Notes under the pieces: model-generated | Seen by the model: the letters and a program-made list of their open reading frames with translations, nothing else | What the model was told of the DNA's origin: nothing | The model's database searches: none | Assembly: GCA_964582715.1 (NCBI GenBank) | Contig: CAZOSM010000001.1 | Location: 248,001 to 312,000, forward strand | DNA length: 64,000 bases | Reading direction: 5' to 3' | Source of the DNA: MFZZ01 sp964582715 | GTDB lineage: Bacteria > Patescibacteriota > Microgenomatia > UBA1406 > GWC2-37-13 | Program-made: the position numbers and the translations under genes | Part shown: one piece after another, positions 7,547-15,937 of the stretch | How the letters are laid out: every line of letters begins with the position of its first letter | How positions within the stretch are numbered: the stretch's first letter is position 1

Positions 7547-8945
7547 ATCCCACACTCCCTATCATCTCCAACTTAATTAACCTATTCAACTCAATTGAAT
7601 ACTCAAGTGGAATTTCTTTAGTAACAGGTTCCATAAAACCCATGACCAAGGCACTTTCTGCATCTGCCTGGCTTAACCCACGCGACATCAGGTAAAACAA
7701 CTTTTCATCACCAAGCTTTTCCACTGTTGCTTCATGCTGAATTTCGACATCATTCTCTTTAATTTTCATATATGGATAAGTATCAGAGCGGGATTCTTCA
7801 TCTAAGATAAGTGCATCACACGAGACAAACACAGATGAGTTCTTAGCTTTTGGAGCTACCTGTACCAATCCACGATACGATGTTCGCCCACCTTCTTTTG
7901 AGATAGATTTTGAAACAATGCGAGAAGATGTATTTGGTGCAAAATGAAGCATCTTTGCTCCTGCATCTTGCACTTGGTCTTTACCTGCAAAGGCAATAGA
8001 AAGAACCTCACCTCGTGCTCCTTCTCCACGTAAATACACGCTTGGATACTTCATAGTGACCTGGCTCCCGATATTACAATCTATCCATTCCATAATTGAA
8101 TTTTCATTTGCCTGAGCTCGCTTTGTTACCAAGTTGTACACATTCTTACTCCAGTTCTGAACTGTAGTGTAGCGTACACGAGCACCTTTCTTAACAAAGA
8201 TTTCCACAACCGCAGAGTGAAGTGAATCTGAGGTATAAATAGGAGCAGTGCAGCCTTCAATATAATGTACGCTACTTCCTTCTTCTGCAATAATGAGAGT
8301 TCGTTCAAACTGTCCAAATCGTTCGGAATTAATTCTAAAGTAAGCCTGAAGCGGAAGCGTTACATGAACCCCTTTTGGTACATACACAAAAGACCCACCC
8401 GACCAAACTGCTGAGTTGAGAGCTGCAAATTTATTGTCATGTGGCGGGATAAGTTTGCCGAAATACTCTTTTACAATCTCTGGATGTTTTCTAAGGCCTG
8501 AATCCATATCCATAAACAGTACTCCATCTTTTTCGAGTTGTTTGTTAATACTCTCATACACAACTTCACTTTCATATTGAGCAGAAACTCCTGCTAAGAA
8601 TTTCTTTTCAGCTTCTGGTACTCCAATGCGATCGTAAGTTTCTTTAATTTCTGCAGGTAAGTCTTCCCATGAGTTAACTTGTTTATCTGTTGGGCGAAGA
8701 TAGTAATAAATATCATCAAACTTTATTTTAGAAAGATCAGCTCCCCAGGTTGGCATTTTCTTCTCCAAAAAAACCTTATACGATTTCAGTCTAAACTCAG
8801 TCATCCAAGCGGGTTCACCTTTTATTTTTGAAATCATTTTCACCACATCTTCATTCAAGCCCTTTTGAGCTTTATAGGTATATTTCTCTGGCATCGAAAA
8901 GCCAAAGCGGTAATCGAACTGTATATCTTCTTGTTGTTGTGCCAT
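7545..8945 (-). CDS. sufB: Fe-S assembly scaffold SufB
   Basis: 466 aa, full length. It builds Fe-S clusters on the SufBC2D complex in the cytosol. Family segments are visible in order: DDIYYYLRP near the N-terminus, AVWSGGSFVYVPKG, EGCTAPIYTSDSLHSAVVEI (the conserved Cys/His-bearing beta-helix strand), TVQNWSKNVYNLVTKRA, and near the C-terminus GDEKLFYLMSRGLSQADAE. It starts 3 nt after the sufC stop, which implies translational coupling. It is the best conserved gene of the operon. Confidence 0.97.
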   Translation of the reverse strand: MAQQQEDIQFDYRFGFSMPEKYTYKAQKGLNEDVVKMISKIKGEPAWMTEFRLKSYKVFLEKKMPTWGADLSKIKFDDIYYYLRPTDKQVNSWEDLPAEIKETYDRIGVPEAEKKFLAGVSAQYESEVVYESINKQLEKDGVLFMDMDSGLRKHPEIVKEYFGKLIPPHDNKFAALNSAVWSGGSFVYVPKGVHVTLPLQAYFRINSERFGQFERTLIIAEEGSSVHYIEGCTAPIYTSDSLHSAVVEIFVKKGARVRYTTVQNWSKNVYNLVTKRAQANENSIMEWIDCNIGSQVTMKYPSVYLRGEGARGEVLSIAFAGKDQVQDAGAKMLHFAPNTSSRIVSKSISKEGGRTSYRGLVQVAPKAKNSSVFVSCDALILDEESRSDTYPYMKIKENDVEIQHEATVEKLGDEKLFYLMSRGLSQADAESALVMGFMEPVTKEIPLEYSIELNRLIKLEMIGSVG

Positions 8946-8947
8946 AG

Positions 8948-9661
8948 TTATGTAATACTTTCGTACCCTTTATCTTCTATCTGCTTTGCTAAAGAGGCAT
9001 CACCTACCTTAATGATCTTTCCCTGTCTCATAACGAGTACATAATCTGGTTTCAGATGATGTAAGATTCGGTTGTAATGAGTAATAACGATATAGGTTTT
9101 GTCTTCCTGATGTTTCTTTAAGAAACTAGAAATAGATTTTAATGCATCCACATCTACGCCTGTATCTACTTCATCAAAAATGAGAAGTTTTTTATCTAAA
9201 ACTGCTGCCTGAAGTACTTCCATCTTTTTTCTTTCTCCACCAGATGCTCCTTCATTCAATGGTCTAGATAATAAATCTTCACTGATACCCAGTTCCTTTG
9301 CATATTTTTGTGCTTCACGACGTATAGCTACTGGATCTTTTTTTCCATTAAGTGCAAGTTGAAGTAACTGATACACCTTTACACCAGATAAAGAAAGCGG
9401 TGACTGAAAAGATAGAAATATGCCTTTTTCTGCACGCTCATTGGCATCCAGTTCTGATATATCTTCTCCTTCAAACAACATCTCAGAATCTTCTGAAACT
9501 TCATAAGCAGGGTGACCCATGACAGCATACGAAAGAGTAGATTTACCAGAACCATTTGGTCCCATGATGGCGTAAATTTTGCCTTTTTCAAATTCAAAAT
9601 CAATGCCTTTTAAGATTTCCTTGTTTTCAATGTTTGCTTTGAGGTTTTTAAGTTTGAGCAT
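8948..9661 (-). CDS. sufC: Fe-S assembly ATPase SufC
   Basis: ABC-type ATPase of the SufBCD scaffold. Walker A is GPNGSGKST near residues 34-42, the signature is ASGGERKKME (a SufC hallmark), and Walker B is LLIFDEVDTGVD. The length (237 aa) is normal. It is the first gene of the suf operon sufC-B-D-S-U. A TATATT 9 nt before the ATG could make a leaderless start. Repeat A1 lies just upstream. Confidence 0.96.
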   Translation of the reverse strand: MLKLKNLKANIENKEILKGIDFEFEKGKIYAIMGPNGSGKSTLSYAVMGHPAYEVSEDSEMLFEGEDISELDANERAEKGIFLSFQSPLSLSGVKVYQLLQLALNGKKDPVAIRREAQKYAKELGISEDLLSRPLNEGASGGERKKMEVLQAAVLDKKLLIFDEVDTGVDVDALKSISSFLKKHQEDKTYIVITHYNRILHHLKPDYVLVMRQGKIIKVGDASLAKQIEDKGYESIT

Positions 9662-9670
9662 ATGTAAATG

Positions 9671-9676
9671 AATATA
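9671..9676 (-). promoter_or_regulatory. possible sufC -10 box
   Basis: TATATT on the minus strand ends 9 nt before the sufC ATG, the same geometry as at lon and lysS. There is no clear -35. Confidence 0.35.
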
Positions 9677-9701
9677 TCGTAACGTTTATAGATTTAAATT
9701 A

Positions 9702-9868
9702 CTAAAGATGAAGTATACCTTTCAGCAAATAAGCTCGAAAGTCCGTTGTCACTTATGGATGTGACAATGTATCAAAGGACTTTCGTACAGTGAGCAAACG
9801 AGAAAGCCAATGATGGTTCACTTAAGTTAGGCGAACATTTATTTGCGAAACGGTATACGAATCTTTAG
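9702..9868. repeat. intergenic palindromic repeat, family A copy 1
   Basis: About 167 bp that fill most of the gap between tsaD and sufC. The ends are complementary (CTAAAGAT...GTATACC against GGTATAC...ATCTTTAG), followed inward by CAAATAA/TTATTTG and an inner stem AAAGTCC/GGACTTT. Copies 2 and 3 are at 52635-52798 and 62758-62930. The outermost arms differ in each copy but remain self-complementary. Confidence 0.88.
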
Positions 9869-9894
9869 GTATTGGTCGTTGACAGTGTACCGAA

Positions 9895-10938
9895 TCAGAT
9901 AGTTGATTGCAAGAGTGACAATCTTGGCACTCGATCTAACTCCTCCGAATCTTTCACAAACATTCCTTTTTCTGCTTTAAAAGATGCAACAACTCCAATC
10001 ATTGCTGCATTATCAAAATTGAGATATTTATATGGTGGAAAACATATACTGCCTTTTTCTTCCTTTACCATCTCTCTCATGAGGTGTCTGAGTCTTCGAT
10101 TTACAGAAACACCTCCACCAAGAAGTATCTTATGCACACCTGTTTTCTTCATAGCATTCCGTGTTTTACCAACGAGTGTTTCAAAGACAGCTTCCTGAAA
10201 TGCACTTGCCAGATAATCTATATTTACATACTTTTCCTCTTCGGACATTTTTCTTAAAAAATATAAAAAAGATGTTTTCAACCCTGAAAAAGAAAATTTT
10301 AAGTCGTCTGTGTGCAGCATGGGCCGAGGAAACTTATACTGGTCAACATTTTTTACTTTTTCTGCCAGTCTTTCTATAATTGGTCCGCCCGGGTATCCAA
10401 ATCCCAGCATGCGAGCTGCTTTATCTAGAGCTTCTCCTGCCGCGTCATCTAAAGTTTCACCCAATACTTCATAGCTTAAATGATCTTTAAAAAGTACCAG
10501 CTCAGTATGTCCACCTGAAACAAGTAATCCCAGATATGGGAACATAAAATCTCTTTGTGGATTTCCTTTACTGTTTTGGACAAAAGAAGAATACAAATGT
10601 CCTTCCATATGATTCACACCTATCAGGGGCTTTTTATGTTCTTTAGACAACTCTATTGCTTTATTAATACCCACCTCAAGTGCAATGGCAAGACCTGGCC
10701 CATATGTCACGGCAATTGCATCGATATCCTGCCAGGATACATGAGATTGTTTGACTGCGCGGTCGACCACAGAATCAATACGCTCAGCATGAGCTCGCTT
10801 GGCAACAGAAGGCATCACCCCTCCAAATTTTTGATGCAATATTACCTGTGAATAAATAACATTAGAAAGGACACGACGTCCGGTTACAACTGCAGCCGCT
10901 GTTTCATCACAGGATGTATCTATTGCCAGTATGTTCAT
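9895..10938 (-). CDS. tsaD: tRNA t6A transferase subunit TsaD
   Basis: Metalloprotein that transfers the threonylcarbamoyl group to A37 of ANN-decoding tRNAs. The metal-binding HMEGH lies near residues 108-112. The ASKHA-fold N-terminus ILAIDTSCDETAAA and GGGVSVNRRLR near the C-terminus fit the family. At 347 aa it is normal. Its ATG overlaps the stop of the upstream TsaC-TsaE fusion by 4 nt (ATGA), placing three t6A activities in two coupled genes. TsaB, the usual bacterial partner, is not in this window. Confidence 0.96.
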   Translation of the reverse strand: MNILAIDTSCDETAAAVVTGRRVLSNVIYSQVILHQKFGGVMPSVAKRAHAERIDSVVDRAVKQSHVSWQDIDAIAVTYGPGLAIALEVGINKAIELSKEHKKPLIGVNHMEGHLYSSFVQNSKGNPQRDFMFPYLGLLVSGGHTELVLFKDHLSYEVLGETLDDAAGEALDKAARMLGFGYPGGPIIERLAEKVKNVDQYKFPRPMLHTDDLKFSFSGLKTSFLYFLRKMSEEEKYVNIDYLASAFQEAVFETLVGKTRNAMKKTGVHKILLGGGVSVNRRLRHLMREMVKEEKGSICFPPYKYLNFDNAAMIGVVASFKAEKGMFVKDSEELDRVPRLSLLQSTI

Positions 10939-11999
10939 GATATATGAATAACTCGTTCACTCTCGCCATCATACTCTATCTTTAGAGTAACAACATGGGC
11001 TTTTTCTTTAAACCGTTCATACAAATCACCGAGCTTTTCACCCCATTCAACTACCATAATATTCCCTTTTTCTAAATACTCCTCTAACCCTAAATGGTTA
11101 AATTCCTCAGATTCTTCCAGATTATATAAGTCAACATGTACGAGCTTTTCATAACTCCCTTTTGGAATGTCGTACTCGTAGTACACCACAAATGTTGGAG
11201 AGATAACATCTTTAACATTAAGATACTCGGCAACACCTTTCGTAAACATTGTTTTACCTGCTCCCAGGTCTCCGATCAAAACTATCACAACAGGTTTGCC
11301 TTTTTGTTCTTTTAACGCTTTTTCTACAAGATAAGTTCCAAGTTTCCTGGTCTGTATTGGCGTTTTAGAATGGTACGTTTGTACATCAGAAAGAAGGATA
11401 TCACCTTGTCTCATAATCTTCATTTCTGGTTGTGAAAGATCTACTACCGTAGAAGGCTTATTATGAGGAAGCTTGCCAGCATCTACAATAAGATCAATAA
11501 GCTCCTGTTTATTTTTGGGAAGTTGGTTTAACAAAGATTCAACAGAGTAATGTGGGCTTTTCCCACCTAAGTTTGCCGACGTTGCAGTGATTGGTTTTCC
11601 ATATGCCTTTACCAAGTCATTAATAAGTTCGTAATCTGGTAATCGGACACCAAGTGTTCCCTTTTCTGATTCCAGTTTTTTTGAGACTTTGTGTTTTGAA
11701 GGAAGGATGACCGTAAATGGACCTGGCAACAGGTGATCTACTAATGATTTTGATTTTTCAGATACTTCAACCTGCTCTGGCAACATCTGTTCTGAAACAA
11801 AAATAGAGATTGCCTTTCCCGGAGGTCTATTTTTAAACGCAATGAGTTTCTCTACTGCTTCTTCATGAGCGGCATCAACTAAAAGACCGTAAACGGTATC
11901 AGATGGGAAAATGACCAAACCGCCATTTGTAAGAGCTTCTACTGTCTGATTTATTACCGTATTTTTACCTTTATTTTGTAGAGTAAGAGTAGTTAACAT
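10935..11999 (-). CDS. TsaC-TsaE fusion (t6A synthesis)
   Basis: 354-aa two-domain protein. Residues 1 to about 205 are a YrdC/Sua5-type threonylcarbamoyl-AMP synthase (FPSDTVYGLLVDA, KNRPPGKAIS, ITATSANLGGKSP). Residues about 215-354 are TsaE, the P-loop ATPase, with GDLGAGKTMF near 242-251, SPTFVVYYEY and VVEWGEKLGDL. In most bacteria these are separate genes. It is coupled to tsaD by ATGA. A divergent promoter shared with ftsH lies upstream, giving a predicted 5' leader of only a few nt. Confidence 0.93.
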   Translation of the reverse strand: MLTTLTLQNKGKNTVINQTVEALTNGGLVIFPSDTVYGLLVDAAHEEAVEKLIAFKNRPPGKAISIFVSEQMLPEQVEVSEKSKSLVDHLLPGPFTVILPSKHKVSKKLESEKGTLGVRLPDYELINDLVKAYGKPITATSANLGGKSPHYSVESLLNQLPKNKQELIDLIVDAGKLPHNKPSTVVDLSQPEMKIMRQGDILLSDVQTYHSKTPIQTRKLGTYLVEKALKEQKGKPVVIVLIGDLGAGKTMFTKGVAEYLNVKDVISPTFVVYYEYDIPKGSYEKLVHVDLYNLEESEEFNHLGLEEYLEKGNIMVVEWGEKLGDLYERFKEKAHVVTLKIEYDGESERVIHIS

Positions 12000-12011
12000 A
12001 CGCCGCTTCCC

Positions 12012-12035
12012 ATTCTATCAAATTTCTGATAGAAT
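12012..12035. promoter_or_regulatory. palindromic divergent promoter, tsaCE / ftsH
   Basis: A perfect 9-bp inverted repeat, ATTCTATCA - 6 nt - TGATAGAAT. Each arm contains a -10 hexamer TAGAAT pointing outward: 12030-12035 for ftsH (8 nt before its ATG) and 12017-12012 for tsaCE (12 nt before its ATG). It could be a simple symmetric bidirectional promoter or double as an operator. Confidence 0.6.
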
Positions 12036-12043
12036 ATTGCGGT

Positions 12044-13972
12044 ATGAATCAAAAGAGAACTATAAAAAAACAAAATACTATGAAAAAAATGAAGGAATTT
12101 AAATTTAAATTCGATGTTAAAACGATACTTATAATCCTTACTGCTGCTTTCTTTATATATACTATAGTATCTCCTGCATTTGATACCACGCCAACTCCAA
12201 CACAGGAAGCATCACTATCGAAAGTAATTACAGATATTAGTCAGAAGAAAGTTGAAAAAGTAACGATAGAAGACAACCGCATTTTAGCTGAATATGAAAA
12301 TGGAGAAATTGTCGAGACCTTTAAAGAATCAGGAGATAGCCTTACCGGAATTCTCCAGGAAGCTGGGGTTCCTTTAAATGAACTTACTATTGAGGTCGTA
12401 GATACCACAGGCTCTGTGGAACTTCTTAGATTTTTAGGGAGCATTATCCCAGCAGTATTACTTTTCTTCCTTATTTTGTTTATTTTCCGCCAGGCAAGAG
12501 GAGCTCAGGATTCTGTATTTTCTTTTGGCCAATCTAAGGCAAAACGTTTCAACAAAGATACATCCAAAGTAACTTTTAAAGATGTAGCCGGTGTTGAAGA
12601 AGCAAAGAAAGAACTAGAAGAAGTTGTTGATTTTCTAAAAAATAGTGAGAAGTACATTAAGGTAGGTGCACGTATTCCAAAAGGTGTTATCTTAGTAGGT
12701 CCTGCCGGATCTGGTAAAACTCTTTTGGCAAAAGCTGTTGCCGGAGAAGCGAATGTACCATTCTTCTCTATTGCAGGTTCAGAATTTATGGAGATGCTTG
12801 TTGGTATTGGTGCGGCTCGTGTACGAGACCTTTTTGCCACAGCTAAAAAGAGTGCGCCTGCAATTATCTTTATTGATGAAATTGATGCCATTGGACGTGC
12901 ACGTTCTCAAGGTGTGATGCAGTCACATGATGAGCGAGAACAAACCCTAAACCAAATTCTGGTTGAAATGGACGGATTTAATCCCAATGAAAAAGTTATT
13001 GTGATTGCTGCTACAAACCGAGGTGATTTGTTAGACACAGCACTTCTTCGGCCTGGTCGATTTGATCGTCGTGTGATGGTTGACTACCCAGATGTAGAAG
13101 GACGGAAATCTATTATTCAGATTCATGCTCGTAATAAACCTGTTGATGAAAGTGTAAACTGGGAACGTGTTGCCAAAAGAACAGTCGGATATTCTGGTGC
13201 AGATATTGAAAATATGTTAAATGAAGCAGCTATTACCGCTGCGAGACATGACAGAACAAAAATCACAATGAATGATATCGAAGAAGCTGCAACCAAAGTA
13301 AAACTTGGTCCAGAAAAGAAAAGACTTCAAACCGATTTTGACCGTGAGATTACAGCATATCATGAGGCAGGTCACGCCATTGTATCTCACTTTCAGCCAC
13401 ATACAGATATGGTTCATCGCATTTCTATTGTTTCACGTGGCATGGCTCTGGGTTATACCCTCATTCCACCAGATAGAGATCGGTTACACGTAACCAGAAC
13501 CGAACTCCTAGAGCGTATCGCTGTTATGATGGGAGGTCGTGCAGCAGAAGAGATTGTCTTTGGAGAAATCACAACAGGTGCCGCAAACGACTTTGATCAG
13601 GCAACAAATATTGCTCGTAATATGGTTATGGACTACGGAATGAGTTCAATTGGCCAGATCAATTTAGGCCCCACCCGTGATGTCACCGAATGGGGTAAAA
13701 GTTACTGGGAACAGAATAACTTATCTGATGCCATGCAGGCCCGTGTTGATGAAGAAATCAAGAATATACTTGATGAGGCTTACAACAACGCAAAAAAGAT
13801 TATCGCAAAAAACAGAAAAGCTATAGATCAGGTTGCCAAAGAACTTGTAAAACATGAAAACCTTGATCAGGATGACTTTGAAAAGATTGTAGGTAAAAAA
13901 GCTAAAGAAGAGGACAAGAAGAAAAAAACTTCTGAAAAAACGACGAAGAAAACTATAGACAAGAAAGAATAA
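12044..13972 (+). CDS. ftsH: ATP-dependent zinc metalloprotease FtsH
   Basis: Membrane-anchored AAA+ protease that degrades membrane and regulatory proteins. There are two membrane segments (about residues 26-45 and 128-150) flanking a short extracytoplasmic domain. Walker A is GPAGSGKT at 219-226 (most homologues have GPPGTGKT), the pore loop is FMEMLVG, then the SRH region, and zinc ligands HEAGH at 440-444. At 642 aa it is full length. The tail after about residue 610 is Lys/Glu rich. The start at 12044 is supported by the -10 8 nt upstream, although a second ATG at 12080 could also serve. Confidence 0.96.
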   Translation: MNQKRTIKKQNTMKKMKEFKFKFDVKTILIILTAAFFIYTIVSPAFDTTPTPTQEASLSKVITDISQKKVEKVTIEDNRILAEYENGEIVETFKESGDSLTGILQEAGVPLNELTIEVVDTTGSVELLRFLGSIIPAVLLFFLILFIFRQARGAQDSVFSFGQSKAKRFNKDTSKVTFKDVAGVEEAKKELEEVVDFLKNSEKYIKVGARIPKGVILVGPAGSGKTLLAKAVAGEANVPFFSIAGSEFMEMLVGIGAARVRDLFATAKKSAPAIIFIDEIDAIGRARSQGVMQSHDEREQTLNQILVEMDGFNPNEKVIVIAATNRGDLLDTALLRPGRFDRRVMVDYPDVEGRKSIIQIHARNKPVDESVNWERVAKRTVGYSGADIENMLNEAAITAARHDRTKITMNDIEEAATKVKLGPEKKRLQTDFDREITAYHEAGHAIVSHFQPHTDMVHRISIVSRGMALGYTLIPPDRDRLHVTRTELLERIAVMMGGRAAEEIVFGEITTGAANDFDQATNIARNMVMDYGMSSIGQINLGPTRDVTEWGKSYWEQNNLSDAMQARVDEEIKNILDEAYNNAKKIIAKNRKAIDQVAKELVKHENLDQDDFEKIVGKKAKEEDKKKKTSEKTTKKTIDKKE

Positions 13973-13988
13973 TTGTGTTCAATATAGT

Positions 13989-14157
13989 CCCGTTCCAGAT
14001 TCTGTATTCGCTTTTGCCCACCAGTGCTCAGAGATCTTCTTGAGCTAGATTCATTACATAGTCATCGGTTTAAAGAGAATGGTCTGTACAGATACTAGCC
14101 TGTTCGTCGTCAGCTCTCTTCCGCGCTGTCGGGGCCCTAAGCTCAGCCACCTGTTCC
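13989..14157. repeat. large family C-related element downstream of ftsH
   Basis: The gap between ftsH and the exonuclease gene (253 bp) begins with CCCGTTCCAGATTCTG and ends with GCCACCTGTTCC, the two ends of repeat C in inverted orientation, but with an unrelated interior of about 140 bp. Its first 40 bp recur, inverted, at 29062-29101 after greA. The interior has small hairpins (GCTCA/TGAGC) and no ORF. No RNA family is recognised. Confidence 0.6.
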
Positions 14158-14213
14158 ATTCTTTTGCTTTATAGATTTTCGATCACAACTCTAGAATCAC
14201 AGAAATAATTCTA

Positions 14214-14219
14214 TATAAT
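14214..14219 (+). promoter_or_regulatory. -10 box of the exonuclease gene, leaderless type
   Basis: TATAAT, 6 nt before the ATG at 14226. There is no consensus -35. It predicts an mRNA that starts at the start codon. Confidence 0.6.
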
Positions 14220-14225
14220 GTATAC

Positions 14226-15182
14226 ATGAAAACACTTCTTCTCATAGACGCTCATGCCATGATCCACCGCGCCTACCACGCACTCCCCGACCTCTCAAGT
14301 AACGATGGCACTCCAACTAATGCAGTATATGGTTTTTTCCTTATGCTTCAAAAAGTCTTAAGCCAGTTTCAGCCAACCCATGTAGCAGTCTGCTTTGATA
14401 CTCCAAAACCCACTTTCAGAAAAGAGCTATTCAAAGAGTACCAGGCCAAAAGACCACCTATGGAATCGACACTAAAAACTCAGATACCTATCATTAAAGA
14501 ATTACTCGATAAAGGAGGTCTTCCCCGTTTAGAAAAACCAGGATTTGAGGCGGATGATGTAATAGGTACCTTGGCAGAAAAACATAAAGCAGATTTTGAT
14601 CGAGTACTTATATTAACTGGTGATCGTGACTTGCTCCAGTTAACAGACAAAAATGTATTTGTCATAACACCAAAGCGTGGTGTCACTAATTTTGATTTAT
14701 ATACGCCTGATGCAGTAAAAGAAAAGTTTGGTGTAACTGCAGATCTGATACCAGATTACAAAGCTCTTGCTGGTGATTCTTCTGACAACTACAACACAGC
14801 AAAAGGCATTGGTCCTAAAACAGCTGTAAAACTTCTTGAAGAGTTTCATACTATTGAAGGTCTTATCGAAAATGTAAATAAGGTTGAAAATGAACGCTGG
14901 CGTACTTCACTTAAAGAACATAAAGATACTATTCTTCTTTTCAAAAAGATTGCAACCATTGTTCGAGATGTAGATATTGAAGATAAAGATGTAAACCTTG
15001 AGTTTAAAGAATTTAAACAGGATATGAAACAACAGCTTCTTGAACTTAATCTCAATTCACTCATAGCAAAACTATATGCAATCAAAAATCATGAACCTGA
15101 GCCGGTTAAAATAAAAGAGGAAAAGAAACCTAAAGCTGCAAAAATGGAAGAAGATAATGGCCAGATAGACCTTTTCTCATGA
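14226..15182 (+). CDS. stand-alone 5'-3' exonuclease (PolA N-domain type)
   Basis: FEN-like nuclease for Okazaki-fragment maturation and repair. Catalytic acidic residues are seen in LLIDAHAM, CFDTPKP, FEADDVIG, LTGDRDLLQL and the GDSSDN segment, followed by the helix-hairpin-helix GIGPKTAVKLL. It stops after the exonuclease domain, so no DNA polymerase domain is attached. The tail after residue 285 is Lys/Glu rich and ends QIDLFS (313-318), which resembles a beta-clamp binding peptide. The clamp role is my inference. Confidence 0.92.
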   Translation: MKTLLLIDAHAMIHRAYHALPDLSSNDGTPTNAVYGFFLMLQKVLSQFQPTHVAVCFDTPKPTFRKELFKEYQAKRPPMESTLKTQIPIIKELLDKGGLPRLEKPGFEADDVIGTLAEKHKADFDRVLILTGDRDLLQLTDKNVFVITPKRGVTNFDLYTPDAVKEKFGVTADLIPDYKALAGDSSDNYNTAKGIGPKTAVKLLEEFHTIEGLIENVNKVENERWRTSLKEHKDTILLFKKIATIVRDVDIEDKDVNLEFKEFKQDMKQQLLELNLNSLIAKLYAIKNHEPEPVKIKEEKKPKAAKMEEDNGQIDLFS

Positions 15183-15188
15183 GAATGA

Positions 15189-15194
15189 TACAAT
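15189..15194 (+). promoter_or_regulatory. -10 box for the 15203 gene
   Basis: TGATACAAT (extended -10), 8 nt before the ATG at 15203, with a weak TAGACC 17 bp upstream. It lies just after the exonuclease stop. Confidence 0.4.
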
Positions 15195-15202
15195 GAATAA
15201 CC

Positions 15203-15607
15203 ATGGAAATTCTTATCGCACCAGATACACAACAAAACATTGTCTATACAGTCTTTTTTATACTTACCCACAACTTTGAAGCTATTCTCTATTCAATCGG
15301 CATCATTTCCATGAGTGTATGGATGCTGTATAAGCCTTCACGCAGCAAGTTTTTAGTATTCTGGGGTTTCGTCATTTTACTTTTCGCATTTGAGTATAAA
15401 AAGCATATTGTCGATGGTCTGGTAGAACAAACTCGCACTTCTCTTATTACAGAAAGAGAAAGCTGGCGAATAGAACGATACCTCACCATTATCCTAGAAA
15501 AGCTTGTCCCTCTTGCCTTGCCTTTACTGGGATGGCTTCTTATAATAGGCGGGGTTCTTATGAAATATTTAAAATGGGAAGATAAAATTAACAGTCATTT
15601 AAAATAA
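15203..15607 (+). CDS. small membrane protein, unknown function
   Basis: 134 aa with three predicted membrane helices, at about residues 24-42, 47-65 and 97-118, and a charged segment between the second and third (RTSLITERESWRIERY). No family recognised. It is followed within 3 nt by the MazG-like gene and then glmS, so it lies in a small operon. It may be an envelope protein, but nothing in the sequence proves a function. Confidence 0.75.
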   Translation: MEILIAPDTQQNIVYTVFFILTHNFEAILYSIGIISMSVWMLYKPSRSKFLVFWGFVILLFAFEYKKHIVDGLVEQTRTSLITERESWRIERYLTIILEKLVPLALPLLGWLLIIGGVLMKYLKWEDKINSHLK

Positions 15608-15609
15608 CT

Positions 15610-15936
15610 ATGAAATTAAAAGAAATTCAAAATGAAGTAGGCAAGCTAGGACTTAAAAAAAATTTTAAGTTTAATCTCAAAACAGAAGATGAACAGGCCA
15701 TCCTTATACAAACAGTAAAACTTAATGAAGAAGTTGGAGAACTCTGTAACGACATACTTTCTATTCTTCAACTACAACGAACATCAAAGCTTAAGCATTT
15801 TGAAAAGAAAAATATATATCAGGAGTTTGCAGATGTGCTCATTTCTCTTCTTCAACTTGCTCAGTATGCAAATGTAGATGTCGAGCGGGCAACCAAAGAA
15901 AAGTTACAAGTAATTAAGAAGAGAGGTAAAAACTAA
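15610..15936 (+). CDS. MazG-like nucleotide pyrophosphohydrolase
   Basis: 108-aa all-helical protein. It has the MazG metal-binding pattern, with LNEEVGEL in the second helix and EFADVLISLLQLA in the third (E-x2-E ... E-x2-D spacing). Such proteins hydrolyse nucleoside triphosphates to monophosphates for pool cleansing. It starts 3 nt after the membrane protein stop and ends 2 nt before glmS. The substrate cannot be read from the sequence. Confidence 0.8.
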   Translation: MKLKEIQNEVGKLGLKKNFKFNLKTEDEQAILIQTVKLNEEVGELCNDILSILQLQRTSKLKHFEKKNIYQEFADVLISLLQLAQYANVDVERATKEKLQVIKKRGKN

Positions 15937-15937
15937 T

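Noticed and set aside
9702..9868. Repeat A as a T-box, hammerhead ribozyme or tRNA-like element
   Set aside because: No AGGGTGG-type T-box word, no CTGATGA/GAAA hammerhead core, and no cloverleaf were found.
13973..14225. A known structured RNA (SRP RNA, tmRNA, RNase P) in the gap after ftsH
   Set aside because: None of the conserved cores of these RNAs is visible, and the ends match repeat C.
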